Notes: a model not told the origin generated them from the letters alone. Positions 1 to 9,880 are shown, numbered from the stretch's first letter. The stretch is 64,000 nt of DNA from Winslowiella toletana (GCF_032164335.1 NZ_CP134152.1:1612001-1676000); one strand, 5' to 3'. A program made the numbers and translations.

Positions 1-481
1 GATTGCCGTATTAACCGTTTCCGATCGTCGCGATGCGTCGAACGACAGCTCCGGTGACTATCTGCGTGAGGCCGCTACCGACGCCGGCCATCAGGTGATT
101 GACCACGCGATTGTCAAAGATAATAAGTATCGCATCCGCGCGATTGTCTCCAGCTGGATTGCCAGCAGTGATGTGCAGGTGATTCTGATCAACGGCGGTA
201 CCGGATTTAATGCTGGCAACAGCACGCCGGAAGCATTGCTGCCGCTGTTCGACCGGGAAATTGAGGGTTTCGGTGAACTGTTTCGTATGGTGTCCTACGA
301 GGATATCGGCAGCGCTACACTGCAATCGCGCGCATTGGCCGGTATGGCCAACCAGACGCTAATTTTTGCTGTACCGGGTTCCGGTAATGCCTGCCGCAGC
401 GCGTGGGAGCGCATTATTGTCGATCAGCTTGATGCCCGCACCCGCCCGTGTAATTTTATTTCGCACTTAAAGAAGCCGTAA
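1..481 (+). CDS. moaB: MoaB, molybdenum cofactor biosynthesis protein B (5' end cut off by the window)
   Basis: Only the C-terminal part is present; the frame is open from base 2 and about a dozen N-terminal residues are missing. The frame reads [10 protein letters not shown] near the cut edge, followed by GGTGF and [17 protein letters not shown]. These are the molybdopterin-binding motifs of the MoaB/MogA fold, and the protein ends in a TRPCNF tail as in E. coli MoaB. MoaB is a cytosolic MogA-like protein of molybdopterin metabolism; in organisms that also have MogA its exact role is unsettled. The stop is two bases before moaC, so the gene belongs to the moa operon. Confidence 0.95.
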   Translation, partial: IAVLTVSDRRDASNDSSGDYLREAATDAGHQVIDHAIVKDNKYRIRAIVSSWIASSDVQVILINGGTGFNAGNSTPEALLPLFDREIEGFGELFRMVSYEDIGSATLQSRALAGMANQTLIFAVPGSGNACRSAWERIIVDQLDARTRPCNFISHLKKP

Positions 482-483
482 CG

Positions 484-969
484 ATGTCACAATTAACCCA
501 TATCAATGCCTCAGGTGAGGCGCACATGGTGGACGTTTCCGCCAAAACTGAAACGGTGCGCGAAGCACGCGCCGAAGCCTGGGTGGTGATGCACCCTGAT
601 ACCCTGCAAATGATTATCGACGGCAGCCACCATAAAGGCGATGTGTTTGCCACGGCACGTATCGCCGGGATTCAGGCAGCGAAACGTACCTGGGAATTGA
701 TTCCGTTATGTCATCCGCTGATGCTGAGCAAAGTGGAAGTCAGCTTGCGCGCCGAACCCGAGCACAGCCGGGTGCGCGTGGAGTCACTCTGCCGCCTAAC
801 CGGAAAAACCGGCGTGGAGATGGAAGCGCTGACCGCGGCGTCGGTGGCGGCCTTAACTATCTACGATATGTGTAAAGCGGTACAAAAAGATATCACCATC
901 GATAATCTGCGCCTGCTAAGTAAAAGCGGCGGCAAGTCCGGAGATTTTCAGGCGGTGACCCATGCTTAA
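484..969 (+). CDS. moaC: MoaC, cyclic pyranopterin monophosphate synthase
   Basis: The protein has 161 residues, the same length as E. coli MoaC. With MoaA it converts GTP to cyclic pyranopterin monophosphate, the first step of molybdenum cofactor synthesis. The catalytic residues are visible: Lys51 (HHKGD), His77 (LCHPL), Asp128 and Lys131 (YDMCKA). The ATG follows the moaB stop by two bases, and the 3' end overlaps moaD by eight bases, which indicates translational coupling in the moa operon. Confidence 0.97.
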   Translation: MSQLTHINASGEAHMVDVSAKTETVREARAEAWVVMHPDTLQMIIDGSHHKGDVFATARIAGIQAAKRTWELIPLCHPLMLSKVEVSLRAEPEHSRVRVESLCRLTGKTGVEMEALTAASVAALTIYDMCKAVQKDITIDNLRLLSKSGGKSGDFQAVTHA

Positions 970-1207
970 CGTGCTGTTTTTTGCCCAGGTGCGTGAGCTG
1001 GTGGGGACCGATCGTTTAAGCCTGAATGCCGACTACCCGGATGTCGAGAGCCTGCGCGCGGCGCTGGCAGAACAGGGCGATCGCTGGGCGCTGGCGCTGG
1101 AGTCCGGCAAACTGCTGGCCGCGGTTAACCAGACGCTGGTGTCAATGCAACACCCGCTTAATGCTGGCGATGAAGTCGCCTTTTTTCCACCGGTAACCGG
1201 AGGTTAG
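962..1207 (+). CDS. moaD: MoaD, molybdopterin synthase sulfur-carrier subunit
   Basis: This is an 81-residue ubiquitin-fold protein ending in the required Gly-Gly (PPVTGG). The C-terminal glycine is adenylated by MoeB and thiocarboxylated; it donates sulfur to the dithiolene of molybdopterin. It forms a heterotetramer with MoaE, encoded one base downstream. It overlaps the end of moaC by eight bases. Length and C-terminus match the family exactly. Confidence 0.96.
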   Translation: MLNVLFFAQVRELVGTDRLSLNADYPDVESLRAALAEQGDRWALALESGKLLAAVNQTLVSMQHPLNAGDEVAFFPPVTGG

Positions 1208-1208
1208 A

Positions 1209-1673
1209 ATGGAGACCCGTATTCGCGTCGGCCATCAGCCATTTTCGATGGCTGAAGAGTATCAGTGGCTGGCTGCCTGTGATGAAGATGGCGCGGTGGT
1301 AACTTTTACCGGCAAGGTGCGTAATCATAATCTGGGGGATAATGTCTCCGCGCTGACGCTGGAATATTATCCGGGAATGACGGAAAAAGCGCTGGAAGAG
1401 ATTGTTGCCGAGGCGCGTCAGCGCTGGCCGTTACAGCGCGTGACGCTGATTCATCGCGTTGGCGAACTGTTTCCCGGTGATGAAATTGTGATGGTGGGGG
1501 TAACCGGCGCGCACCGTGCAGCGGCGTTTGCCGCCGCCGAGTTTATGATGGATTACCTGAAAACCCGCGCACCGTTCTGGAAGCGCGAGGCGACAGCCGA
1601 TGGCGATCGTTGGGTGGATGCGCGAGACAGCGATCGGCAAGCTGCAAGCCGTTGGAATTCATCAGCCGGGTAG
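1209..1673 (+). CDS. moaE: MoaE, molybdopterin synthase catalytic subunit
   Basis: The 154-residue large subunit of molybdopterin synthase inserts two sulfurs into cPMP using MoaD thiocarboxylate. The strongly conserved C-terminal motif is present (YLKTRAPFWKRE, then GDRWVDARDSD), containing the active-site lysines. The start is one base after the moaD stop. It is the last gene of the moa operon; an 84-base gap with no clear terminator separates it from the CPBP gene. Confidence 0.96.
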   Translation: METRIRVGHQPFSMAEEYQWLAACDEDGAVVTFTGKVRNHNLGDNVSALTLEYYPGMTEKALEEIVAEARQRWPLQRVTLIHRVGELFPGDEIVMVGVTGAHRAAAFAAAEFMMDYLKTRAPFWKREATADGDRWVDARDSDRQAASRWNSSAG

Positions 1674-1757
1674 CGCTGCCTGCTCTGTAAGGATAAGATT
1701 AGCCGGCTGTCACTAAAAAGGTGGCGCCGAAGTTACTCAAGGTTAAAAGGATTTTTT

Positions 1758-2576
1758 ATGTGGGTTTTACTGGCTGGCTCGTTACTTACCGCTGGATTTA
1801 ACCGCAGCGTTGGCATACTGATGCTGGTGCTGTCCATTCTCTGGGCCGCCTCTATCGGGGTGGTCGAGCCATTGGGCCTGTGGGGAATGGTGTGCGTGGC
1901 GATCATTGCATTGCTGCTCAGGCGTTACCGCCATATCCAGGCGATTGCTATCAGCGCTGAACTGCTTTTACTGTTTATTGCCCTGAATTTACTCAGCCAT
2001 TTTTTCCCCGGATTCAACAATCCTAAACTGCTGGATAATGTGCGGGTTGGCGCGCTGAGTGCGCCATTTTCGATGTATTACAACTTCGATAAAGCATTGA
2101 TTCCTTTTGTCCTGTTGGCTGCTCTGCCGACGCTTTATTGCTGTAAGCCACTGCGCCGCACCCGGCCCCGTAACTGGCTGCTGCTGATCGCATCGGTGCC
2201 ATTGCTGCTGCTGCTGGCTACCGCCGTCGGAGGCCTGAAGCTGGAGCTGCATTATCCGACATGGTTCTGGCAGTTTGCGCTGGCCAATCTGTTTTTTGTC
2301 AGCCTCGCCGAAGAAGCACTGTTTCGCGGTTATTTGCAGCGCCGTCTAAGCCAGCTTATTGGTCCGGTCTATGGCTTACTGGTCAGTGCGCTGCTGTTTG
2401 GCATCAGTCACCTGGCGGGCGGCATGTTGCTGGTGGCGTTTGCTTCGCTGGCCGGGGTGATTTTCGGGCTGGCGTGGATGTGGAGCGGCAGTCTGTGGGT
2501 CGCAGTGCTGTTTCACTTCGCACTCAATTTGCTGAATTTGCTGTTTTTCACTTATCCGATGTACCAACCCGCCTGA
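1758..2576 (+). CDS. CPBP-family (Abi) intramembrane metalloprotease
   Basis: The 272-residue protein is very hydrophobic, with about eight predicted membrane segments. It carries the CPBP/Rce1 protease motifs: EExxxR with Glu185, Glu186 and Arg190, then His218 (GISHL), then His253 (FHFALN). In this family these residues bind a metal and cleave within the membrane. Bacterial members have been linked to prenyl-type processing, bacteriocin immunity and membrane quality control; the substrate here cannot be inferred. AAAAGG sits just before the ATG. E. coli K-12 has nothing between moaE and ybhL, so this and the next gene are lineage-specific insertions. Confidence 0.85.
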   Translation: MWVLLAGSLLTAGFNRSVGILMLVLSILWAASIGVVEPLGLWGMVCVAIIALLLRRYRHIQAIAISAELLLLFIALNLLSHFFPGFNNPKLLDNVRVGALSAPFSMYYNFDKALIPFVLLAALPTLYCCKPLRRTRPRNWLLLIASVPLLLLLATAVGGLKLELHYPTWFWQFALANLFFVSLAEEALFRGYLQRRLSQLIGPVYGLLVSALLFGISHLAGGMLLVAFASLAGVIFGLAWMWSGSLWVAVLFHFALNLLNLLFFTYPMYQPA

Positions 2577-2608
2577 TCCGCGGAAAATGGTCTAATCTGA
2601 TGGATTCG

Positions 2609-2640
2609 CTGCGGCAGCCTGGTTAAGGTGCCTGCCGCAG
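2609..2640. repeat. Inverted repeat between the CPBP and DUF1615 genes
   Basis: Nine-base arms CTGCGGCAG and CTGCCGCAG are separated by 14 bases. The hairpin sits in the short gap before the lipoprotein gene. There is no T-tract behind it, so it is at best a weak terminator or mRNA-stability stem. Confidence 0.5.
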
Positions 2641-2661
2641 ATAAAAATCATAAGGATCGGC

Positions 2662-3753
2662 ATGTTATCCCCAGTTCGCCCGCGCGGCATTTTGCTGTCA
2701 GTCTTATTAGTGCTGGCAGGATGTAGTAGTAAAAAAACCATTGAAGCTCCCGCCAAAAGCCCGGCGGAAGTCAAAGCGCAAATAACCCGGTTAATGCCGA
2801 CGAAAGTCAGTAACAAATCGGCGTGGGCGACGGATATCTATACCGCCCTGCGTACGCAGGAGATTGAGCCGAGCAAGGCCAATATTTGTGCCGTGATTGC
2901 CGTAACCGATCAGGAATCGACTTTTGATGCCAACTCGCCGGTGCCGGGGCTGCCCAAAATTGCCTGGGGTGAGATTGAACGTCGTGCCGCAAAAGTTCAT
3001 GTGCCACTGTTTATGGTGCGCACCGCGCTAATGATCAAGTCGCCTGATGGCAAAAGCTACAGTGAACGCCTCGACAAGGTACGCAGTGAAAAGGAACTGA
3101 GCGCCATCTTTGACGACTTTATCGATATTGTACCGATGGGGCAGACGCTGTTTGGCGATCTTAACCCGGTTCATACCGGCGGACCGATGCAGGTCAGCAT
3201 CGCTTTCGCTGAAGCCAACGCCAAAGGCTATCCGTATCCGATTGATGGCTCGATTCGCCGTGAAGTGTTCAGCCAGCGCGGAGGGATCTGGTTTGGTACC
3301 CGCCATCTGCTGGGTTATCCGGCAAACTACAGCCAGCCGCTGTATCGTTTTGCCGACTTTAACGCCGGCTGGTACGCCAGCCGAAATGCGGCGTTTCAGG
3401 CAGCGGTCACCCGCGCCAGCGGCATGAAGCTGGCGCTGGACGGCGATTTAATCCTGTACGGTTCTGACAAGCCCAGCTCGACTGAACTGGCGGTGCGTAC
3501 GCTGGCCAGGCAGCTGGACATCAGCGATCGGGCGATTCGTCGCGCGCTGGAGAAAGGCGATACGCCGGAGTTTGAAAAAACCGACTTGTGGAAGGACCTG
3601 TTCACGCTGGCTGATAAGACGGCGGGTAAGCGTCTGCCGCGTGAGGTATTGCCGGGCATTAAACTGGAAAGCCCGAAAATCACCCGTAATCTGACCACTG
3701 CGTGGTTCGCCCAGCGGGTCGACAGTCGCTATCAGGCCTGTATGGCGCGTTAA
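2662..3753 (+). CDS. DUF1615 outer-membrane-type lipoprotein
   Basis: This is a 363-residue lipoprotein with a short signal peptide and lipobox LVLAGC (Cys at about residue 21), followed by SSKK. The residues after Cys do not include Asp at +2, so Lol sorting would carry it to the outer membrane. The rest matches the DUF1615 family, which has no assigned function. The middle part (ICAVIAVTDQESTF, then a glutamate-rich region and a GGIWFG stretch) has a lysozyme/transglycosylase flavour, so a peptidoglycan role is possible but unproven. AAGGAT lies seven bases before the ATG. Confidence 0.8.
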   Translation: MLSPVRPRGILLSVLLVLAGCSSKKTIEAPAKSPAEVKAQITRLMPTKVSNKSAWATDIYTALRTQEIEPSKANICAVIAVTDQESTFDANSPVPGLPKIAWGEIERRAAKVHVPLFMVRTALMIKSPDGKSYSERLDKVRSEKELSAIFDDFIDIVPMGQTLFGDLNPVHTGGPMQVSIAFAEANAKGYPYPIDGSIRREVFSQRGGIWFGTRHLLGYPANYSQPLYRFADFNAGWYASRNAAFQAAVTRASGMKLALDGDLILYGSDKPSSTELAVRTLARQLDISDRAIRRALEKGDTPEFEKTDLWKDLFTLADKTAGKRLPREVLPGIKLESPKITRNLTTAWFAQRVDSRYQACMAR

Positions 3754-3869
3754 TAAATACTCAACGGCGGGAAATGAATCAAAAACTGCAACAATAGCAA
3801 ATAGCAAAAATGGCCCAAATTGTGCCAAACTTTAGGTAGTGATTTCACTTTTACGCTAAGGAGCGCGTT

Positions 3870-4580
3870 ATGGATCGATATCCACGTTCTAACGGTTCGA
3901 TTGTTCAGCAGGCCGGAACCGGTCTGCAAACCTATATGGCCCAGGTTTATGGTTGGATGACCTGTGGCTTACTGTTAACCGCCTTTGTTGCCTGGTTTGC
4001 GGCGAACACGCCGTCGGTGATGCAACTGGTGTTTGCTAATCAGATTACCTTTTTTGGTCTGATCATCGTTCAGCTGGTACTGGTGTTTGTGCTGTCCGGT
4101 ATGGTGCATAAGATGAGCGGGGCAGTGGCCACCGCGCTGTTTATGCTCTATTCAGCGCTGACCGGTTTAACCATGGCCAGTATTTTCCTGGTTTACACCT
4201 ATTCATCGATTGCCAGCACCTTCTTTATTGCTGCCGGGATGTTTGGTGCCATGAGTTTCTGGGGCTACACCACCAAACGCGATCTTAGCGGCATGGGCAA
4301 TATGCTGTTTATGGCGCTGATTGGTATCGTGCTGGCAACGCTGGTGAATTTCTGGCTTAAAAGCACCGCACTGATGTGGGCAGTAACTTATATCGGGGTG
4401 GTGGTGTTTGTGGGTCTGACCGCTTACGACACGCAGAAACTGAAAAATATTGGTGAAGGCATCAATGTCGACGATAAAGAAAATCTGCGTCGTTTCTCGA
4501 TTATGGGCGCATTAACGCTCTATCTGGACTTTATCAACCTGTTCCTGATGCTGTTACGCATTTTCGGCAACCGCCGTTAA
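3870..4580 (+). CDS. ybhL: YbhL, Bax inhibitor-1 (BI-1/TMBIM) family membrane protein
   Basis: The 236-residue inner-membrane protein has seven hydrophobic segments, a cytosolic N-terminus and the family signature TAYDTQKLK near the C-terminus. BI-1 proteins are pH-sensitive calcium-leak channels; the bacterial physiological role is unclear. Length and sequence agree with E. coli YbhL (234 aa), which also lies downstream of moaE. A strong ribosome site (AAGGAG) precedes the ATG, and a 116-base gap upstream probably holds its own promoter. Confidence 0.9.
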   Translation: MDRYPRSNGSIVQQAGTGLQTYMAQVYGWMTCGLLLTAFVAWFAANTPSVMQLVFANQITFFGLIIVQLVLVFVLSGMVHKMSGAVATALFMLYSALTGLTMASIFLVYTYSSIASTFFIAAGMFGAMSFWGYTTKRDLSGMGNMLFMALIGIVLATLVNFWLKSTALMWAVTYIGVVVFVGLTAYDTQKLKNIGEGINVDDKENLRRFSIMGALTLYLDFINLFLMLLRIFGNRR

Positions 4581-4601
4581 TCGCAGCAATCTGTTTGTCA
4601 T

Positions 4602-4633
4602 CTCCAGGGGAGCCGATAATTGCTCCCCTGGAG
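4602..4633. terminator. Bidirectional hairpin between convergent ybhL and ybhN
   Basis: Perfect 12-base arms (CTCCAGGGGAGC and its complement) enclose an 8-base loop. It sits between two convergent genes. The flanks are only weakly T-rich, so termination is inferred from position and stem strength. Confidence 0.7.
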
Positions 4634-4659
4634 TCTTCCAGTATTAGCCGGTAACGGCC

Positions 4660-5616
4660 TTACATATTCTGCTCATTCTTCTTGCGCAAGCTATTGGCGC
4701 GGCCTTCCAGCCCTAAATAGAGCACCAGCGCCAGCAGCAGCGGGGCAATAAAATAGAGCACGCGATAGGCCAGCAGCGCAGCAATAATGCTGCCGTGGGA
4801 GGCATGCTGACCGCTTAACAGCGCAAGGAACACCGCTTCCAGCACGCCGATCCCGGCCGGGATATGCACGATGACCCCGGCGATACTGCTGATCAATAAC
4901 ACCCCCAGTACAATCGGATAATCCACCTGTTGCGCCAGCAGCAGCCAGATAATTGCGCCCATTACCATCCAGTTAGCGCTGGATACCACGAACTGAAACA
5001 GCGCCATACGCAGCGACGGCAGCGCCAGCTTCTGGCCTTTGATCGTCCAGCGACGGCGTTTTGAAAAAGTGCAGAGCGCAAGATACACCACCACCAACGC
5101 CAGCAGCGCCACGCCAATTATCCGCAGGGTTCCCTCGCCGATAAACCAGCCTTTGGGAATGGGCACCATGCCCCAGCTAAACACCACCCCGGCCAGCAAG
5201 ATATAGCCCAGCCAGTTAGTGGCAATACTGAGTGAAAAGATGCGCGTAATGGTACTGCCGGACAGGCCAAGACGCGAATAGAGGCGGTAGCGCATCGCCA
5301 CGCCGCCAACCCAGGTGCTGAGCGTCAGGTTAAAGGCATAACAGATAAATGACACCAGCATCACCTGGCGTTTGGCCAGCTTGTGGCCACAGTAAGCACG
5401 GCCGATCAGATCGTACAGGCCGTAGGTCAGATAGCTGACAATCACCAGCGCAACCGCCGCGAGGATCGCCGTTCGGTTGTAATTGATGATGACGTTATAC
5501 ACATCCTCCCAGTTAACCTTTTTCGCGTAAATCACCAGCAGCACAATCACGGCGGCAAAAAACAGCCAGGTGAGGATTTTTTTTGCCAGCTTCCACTTCG
5601 GATGCGCTTTTGACAT
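4660..5616 (-). CDS. ybhN: YbhN, LPG synthase/flippase-like (UPF0104) inner-membrane protein
   Basis: At 318 residues it equals E. coli YbhN in length. It has multiple membrane segments and the family core with STWVGGVAMRYRLYSRLG and IPAGIGVLEAVFLAL, typical of the lysylphosphatidylglycerol synthase transmembrane region (UPF0104). No catalytic aminoacyl-transfer domain is attached. It is the last gene of the ybhP-clsB-ybhN operon: its ATG overlaps the clsB stop by one base (TAATG). Coupling to cardiolipin synthase B suggests a role in phospholipid handling, but the transport or enzymatic activity is not established. Confidence 0.92.
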   Translation of the reverse strand: MSKAHPKWKLAKKILTWLFFAAVIVLLVIYAKKVNWEDVYNVIINYNRTAILAAVALVIVSYLTYGLYDLIGRAYCGHKLAKRQVMLVSFICYAFNLTLSTWVGGVAMRYRLYSRLGLSGSTITRIFSLSIATNWLGYILLAGVVFSWGMVPIPKGWFIGEGTLRIIGVALLALVVVYLALCTFSKRRRWTIKGQKLALPSLRMALFQFVVSSANWMVMGAIIWLLLAQQVDYPIVLGVLLISSIAGVIVHIPAGIGVLEAVFLALLSGQHASHGSIIAALLAYRVLYFIAPLLLALVLYLGLEGRANSLRKKNEQNM

Positions 5617-6857
5617 TACGATTTCGCTCCCTGGTTATCGGTATCAATCCGGTCCTGGGTTTCCATTTCCGGCTGAACCGGTGGCTCGACCAGCGCCAGT
5701 TTAGGCGTATGGGCAGGTAACCAGCCGGCTATTGCCGGGAAATGACGCAGAAAATGGAACACAATGACGCTTTTGGCAAGATGCCACCCGTTGCGTTTCG
5801 GCAGCTGGCTCTCATCGACGCGCTGGCAGTCTTCGGCGATCAGCCGATCAAGATTATCGCGTAACTGCTGGTTAAATTGTCCATCGTGAATGATCAGATT
5901 GGCCTCAAGATTAAGCGACAGGCTGAGAGGATCGAGATTACTGGATCCGACGGTCGCCCATTGCCGATCTTTCACTGCAATTTTGCCGTGCAGCGGTCTG
6001 CGAATATATTCATAAATCTCTACTCCGGCATCGGCCAGATAGTTATACAACAGCTCTGCACCGACTTTAACAATCGGCATATCCGGCTCGCCCTGTACAA
6101 TCAGTCTGATACGCACGCCTCGCTGCGCGGCATTGCGCATTTCACGCAGCAGGCGATAACCAGGGAAGAAGTAGGCGTTAGCGATAATCACATCCTCGCG
6201 GGCACTTTGCAGCATATCAATATAATTCTGCTCAATATCGTCGCGATGTTGGTCATTATCACGGAAGACAAACAGCGCCTGTGCATCGCCGGGAGTACGA
6301 TTCTGCGCCGGACGGTGTGAACGGTGCCACCAGCGGCGAGTGGGCTGTTCGCTACCGATTTGCTGCTGCACATAGCGCGAGATATCTTCGACGATCGGCC
6401 CTTTGACCTCAACGGCATAATCCTGTTTAGCCTGCGGGCCGAAGCTGGTGATATGCTCGGCGGAAAAATTAATGCCGCCGACAAAAGCGATTTCGTCATC
6501 GGCCACCACGATTTTGCGGTGCAGGCGGCGGAACAGGTTGGTGCGCATTCCCAGCACCAGCGGTCGCGGATCGTAATAGATAAAACGCACGCCAGCCGAG
6601 GTCAGGCTTTGCACATAGTCGTCTGACAGGTCCGGTGAACCGTAACCATCGACCATCATTTCAATTTTGACTCCGCGCTGTGCGGCTTCCAGTAAAACAC
6701 CGTGCAGCTGTTTGCCTACTTCATCCTCGAACAGAATGAAGGTCTCCAGCAGCAGACTGCGCTGAGCACGGCGGATAGCGCCGTACACGCGCGGGAAGAA
6801 CTCCTCGCCATTTTCCAGCAACCGGATGCGGTTGCCCTCACGCCATTGCATTGTCAT
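5616..6857 (-). CDS. clsB: ClsB (YbhO), cardiolipin synthase B
   Basis: This is a 413-residue phospholipase D superfamily enzyme. Two HKD motifs are visible: [18 protein letters not shown] starting at His113, and [18 protein letters not shown] in the second half. ClsB makes cardiolipin from phosphatidylglycerol and can also make phosphatidylglycerol. There is no N-terminal membrane segment, as in E. coli ClsB. The start overlaps the ybhP stop by four bases (ATGA), and the next gene, ybhN, starts on its stop codon. Confidence 0.96.
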   Translation of the reverse strand: MTMQWREGNRIRLLENGEEFFPRVYGAIRRAQRSLLLETFILFEDEVGKQLHGVLLEAAQRGVKIEMMVDGYGSPDLSDDYVQSLTSAGVRFIYYDPRPLVLGMRTNLFRRLHRKIVVADDEIAFVGGINFSAEHITSFGPQAKQDYAVEVKGPIVEDISRYVQQQIGSEQPTRRWWHRSHRPAQNRTPGDAQALFVFRDNDQHRDDIEQNYIDMLQSAREDVIIANAYFFPGYRLLREMRNAAQRGVRIRLIVQGEPDMPIVKVGAELLYNYLADAGVEIYEYIRRPLHGKIAVKDRQWATVGSSNLDPLSLSLNLEANLIIHDGQFNQQLRDNLDRLIAEDCQRVDESQLPKRNGWHLAKSVIVFHFLRHFPAIAGWLPAHTPKLALVEPPVQPEMETQDRIDTDNQGAKS

Positions 6858-7615
6858 AGATGAATCTCCACGGCCAGCGGCGCGTGATCGGAGAGGTGGG
6901 ACCAGGGTTTGCGCGGCAGCGCCTGCGGATGGCTGGCACTGGCGTTGCGTACATAAATGCGATCAAGGCGCAGCAGCGGAAAACCGGCGGGGAAGGTGCG
7001 CGCCGGTTTGCCGTTTTCACGGCTGAAAACTTCTTCCAGTGCGGCACAACGCTGCAAGCGCTGACTGGCGCGCTGCTGCCAGTCGTTAAAATCACCGGCC
7101 ACCACCACCGGCGCATCAGCAGGTAGCGATTGCAGCATGTCGCACATCATATCCAGCTGCGCGCTACGGTGGGCTTCACGCAGGCCCAGATGCACGCAGA
7201 CCACATGCAGGGTAACATCATGATTCGGCACCTGTAGCTTACAGTGCAGCATTCCGCGCTTCTCCGTGCCCTCGACCGAAATATCCAGATTTTGATACTC
7301 AACAATCGGGAAACGCGACAACACCGCGTTACCGTGATCGCCTTCCGGGTAGACCGCATTGCGGCCATAGGCGTAATCATCCCACATGGTATCGGCAAGA
7401 AATTCGTAATGAGGTGTGTCGGGCCAGTTTTCGACGCGTAACGGATGCGTTTCATGGGTGCCCATCACCTCCTGTAAGAAGACAATGTCTGCCGCCGTTG
7501 CCCGTACCGCATCGCGCAATTCTGGCAGGATAAAACGCCGGTTTGAGGCGCTGAAACCTTTATGGGTATTGATCGTCAGGACTTTAAATGAAAATCCTTG
7601 CGCATTTTGTGGCAT
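6854..7615 (-). CDS. ybhP: YbhP, endonuclease/exonuclease/phosphatase-family protein
   Basis: The 253-residue protein is the same length as E. coli YbhP. It has the EEP fold motifs: TINTHKGF near the start, FLQEVMG with the metal-binding Glu, GDFNDW with catalytic Asp/Asn, and LSDHAPL at the end with the catalytic Asp-His pair. The substrate is unknown; in this operon a phosphoester tied to phospholipid turnover is an inference. It is the first gene of ybhP-clsB-ybhN and diverges from ybhQ across a 182-base region. Confidence 0.93.
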   Translation of the reverse strand: MPQNAQGFSFKVLTINTHKGFSASNRRFILPELRDAVRATAADIVFLQEVMGTHETHPLRVENWPDTPHYEFLADTMWDDYAYGRNAVYPEGDHGNAVLSRFPIVEYQNLDISVEGTEKRGMLHCKLQVPNHDVTLHVVCVHLGLREAHRSAQLDMMCDMLQSLPADAPVVVAGDFNDWQQRASQRLQRCAALEEVFSRENGKPARTFPAGFPLLRLDRIYVRNASASHPQALPRKPWSHLSDHAPLAVEIHL

Positions 7616-7797
7616 ACTGGGTGCGCTCTCCTTTTGGATTTGTTAAGGATAAAGTGTAGTCTTTGTCACAAAAGAGTGCCGATATGAGCGGTAATTTGCG
7701 GCATTATCCGAAAATTGCGTTAGTCTGAGGGAAGTGTCACCGACACCTGTCGGTAACAGCTTGGGCGACCTTAAATTGGGTCTGCCAGGAGAAAATG

Positions 7798-8190
7798 ATG
7801 AAATGGTCGAACCGTATTCAGATTGTCACCGGACAAACCTGTGTACATATTTCACTGCATCTGTTGCTAATCGCCGCCCTGGTATGGGGCTGGAAGCATC
7901 AGTCGCTTATCCAGGTCAGCATGGTTTTACTGGCGATGTACAGCAGCGTATTTGTTGCAATGATGCTGACACAGCGCATCCCGCGCTGGCGTAATGTCGG
8001 AGATTTTCTCGAAGACGTTACCACGACTTACTACTTTGGTGCCGCGATGCTGGTGCTGTTCCTGCTGTCACGGGTGATTCATAACAACCTGTTGGTCGGC
8101 GGAATTGGCCTGCTGATGCTCGCAGGCCCGGCGGTGGTGTCGCTACTGGCGAAAGAGCCGGCGCGCACCGCACAAAAAAAGCGCAGCTGA
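7798..8190 (+). CDS. ybhQ: YbhQ inner-membrane protein
   Basis: About 130 residues with four membrane segments; homologous to E. coli YbhQ through TTTYYFGAAMLVL-type and AGPAVVSLLAK sequences. Function is unknown. Two ATG codons are adjacent (7795 and 7798); the second has the better distance to AGGAG and matches the E. coli start (MKW). It is transcribed away from ybhP and followed directly by a strong terminator. Confidence 0.88.
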   Translation: MKWSNRIQIVTGQTCVHISLHLLLIAALVWGWKHQSLIQVSMVLLAMYSSVFVAMMLTQRIPRWRNVGDFLEDVTTTYYFGAAMLVLFLLSRVIHNNLLVGGIGLLMLAGPAVVSLLAKEPARTAQKKRS

Positions 8191-8204
8191 AGGCTGTAAA
8201 TAAG

Positions 8205-8233
8205 AAGAGGCTGAGCAATCAGCCTCTTTTTTT
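8205..8233 (+). terminator. Rho-independent terminator of ybhQ
   Basis: Ten-base arms AAGAGGCTGA / TCAGCCTCTT with a GCAA loop are followed by a T run. This is a textbook intrinsic terminator, just after the ybhQ stop. Confidence 0.93.
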
Positions 8234-8264
8234 ATCTGTTAATCCTGGCCGTTAGCGGAACCAT

Positions 8265-8293
8265 TAGGGAGTTGGCGGCGGTGATGCTACAAT
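8265..8293 (+). promoter_or_regulatory. Candidate rhlE promoter with extended -10
   Basis: TGCTACAAT (8285-8293) is an extended -10 element; the -35 at the right distance is poor. It would give a 5' leader of about 120 bases for rhlE that contains a GTCAGGCTTGCCTGGC stem. Confidence 0.35.
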
Positions 8294-8417
8294 CAGAAGC
8301 TTACGCACCGTAGTTTGTGCCCCCCTTTCAAACGTCAGGCTTGCCTGGCGTCAAGTTATCCCCCTGGAAACTGCACCGTTGAACACGGTCAGGGCGGACC
8401 CGGAGTTACTCTAATTT

Positions 8418-9869
8418 ATGTCATTTGATTCCCTCGGCCTGAGTGCCGACATTTTGCGTGCTGTTGAAGAGCAGGGTTACCGTGAGCCAACGCCAATTCA
8501 GCGTCAGGCGATTCCGGTGGTTCTGGCAGGTCGTGACCTGATGGCCAGCGCACAAACCGGTACCGGCAAAACCGCTGGCTTTACTCTGCCGCTGTTACAG
8601 CTGTTAAGCAGCAGCGAGCCGCACGCCAAGGGCCGTCGCCCGGTGCGTGCGTTAATCCTGACGCCAACCCGTGAGCTGGCGGCGCAGGTCGGCGAAAACG
8701 TCCGCGATTACAGCAAGTATCTGAATATCCGCTCGCTGGTGGTGTTTGGCGGCGTGAGCATTAATCCGCAGATGCTGAAACTGCGCGGTGGCGTGGATGT
8801 GCTGGTGGCAACACCGGGCCGTCTGCTCGACCTCGAACATCAGAACGCGGTGGATCTGTCGAAAATTGAAGTGCTGGTGCTGGATGAAGCTGACCGCATG
8901 CTGGATATGGGCTTTATCCACGATATTCGTCGCGTGCTGGCGAAACTGCCTGCCAAACGTCAGAACCTGCTGTTCTCTGCCACCTTCTCTGATGAGATCA
9001 AGTCACTGGCGGAAAAACTGCTGACCAATCCTGAGCAGGTTGAAGTGGCGCGTCGTAACACCGCTTCTGAACAGGTGACCCAGCATGTGCACTTCGTTGA
9101 TAAGAAGCGTAAGCGGGAGCTGTTATCTTTCCTGATTGGTCGCGATAACTGGCAGCAGGTGCTGGTGTTTACCCGCACCAAGCACGGCGCTAACCATCTG
9201 GCAGAGCAGCTGAATAAAGACGGCATCACCGCAGCGGCGATCCACGGTAATAAAAGCCAGGGCGCGCGTACGCGTGCACTGAGTGATTTTAAAGATGGCG
9301 GCATTCGCGTGCTGGTGGCAACCGACATTGCCGCGCGTGGCCTCGATATCGAAGAGCTGCCGCACGTGGTCAACTATGAGTTGCCTAACGTACCGGAAGA
9401 TTACGTTCACCGTATCGGTCGTACCGGGCGTGCGGCGGCTACCGGTGAAGCGCTGTCGCTGGTGTGCGTGGACGAGCATAAACTGCTGCGTGATATCGAA
9501 CGCGTACTGAAACGTGAAATTCCACGTATCGCCATCGACGGTTACGAGCCGGACCCAAGCATCAAAGCTGAGCCGATCCAGAACGGTCGCGGCAGCGGCG
9601 GCGGTGGTCGTGGTGGCAATGGCGGCGGCGGTCGTGGCCGTGGCGCAGGTCAGGGCCAGGGGCATCGCGGTCAGAGCAGCGGTGAACGTGGTCAGGGCGC
9701 GAATCGTAGTCAGGGCAGCGGCGAACGCAGCCAGGGCAATGGTCAGCGTCGTCAGGGTGCAGGTGCCTCATCTGCCGGTCGCGGTGGCAAAGCGGAAGGC
9801 GGCAGCAATGGCGCGCCGCGCAGCAATGTGACTCGTCAGCGTCGTTCGAACCCGTCCAACAACGGTTAA
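8418..9869 (+). CDS. rhlE: RhlE, ATP-dependent DEAD-box RNA helicase
   Basis: The 483-residue helicase has all core motifs: Q motif ([10 protein letters not shown]), Walker A AQTGTGKT at 45-52, PTRELA, DEAD (LDEADRMLD), [21 protein letters not shown], and HRIGRTGR. RhlE acts in ribosome assembly and mRNA decay. Residues from about 395 onward form a low-complexity tail: first [19 protein letters not shown], then repeated [21 protein letters not shown] units. The tail is basic and Gly/Gln/Ser-rich, suited to nonspecific RNA contact. The SD (GGAG) is about 12 bases from the ATG, an unusually long spacing. Confidence 0.95.
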   Translation: MSFDSLGLSADILRAVEEQGYREPTPIQRQAIPVVLAGRDLMASAQTGTGKTAGFTLPLLQLLSSSEPHAKGRRPVRALILTPTRELAAQVGENVRDYSKYLNIRSLVVFGGVSINPQMLKLRGGVDVLVATPGRLLDLEHQNAVDLSKIEVLVLDEADRMLDMGFIHDIRRVLAKLPAKRQNLLFSATFSDEIKSLAEKLLTNPEQVEVARRNTASEQVTQHVHFVDKKRKRELLSFLIGRDNWQQVLVFTRTKHGANHLAEQLNKDGITAAAIHGNKSQGARTRALSDFKDGGIRVLVATDIAARGLDIEELPHVVNYELPNVPEDYVHRIGRTGRAAATGEALSLVCVDEHKLLRDIERVLKREIPRIAIDGYEPDPSIKAEPIQNGRGSGGGGRGGNGGGGRGRGAGQGQGHRGQSSGERGQGANRSQGSGERSQGNGQRRQGAGASSAGRGGKAEGGSNGAPRSNVTRQRRSNPSNNG

Positions 9870-9880
9870 TCGACAGTAAA

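Noticed and set aside
9123-9831. Long open frames on both strands across the rhlE tail
   Set aside because: They are products of the GC-rich repeat sequence in the real rhlE frame and have no ribosome site or family.
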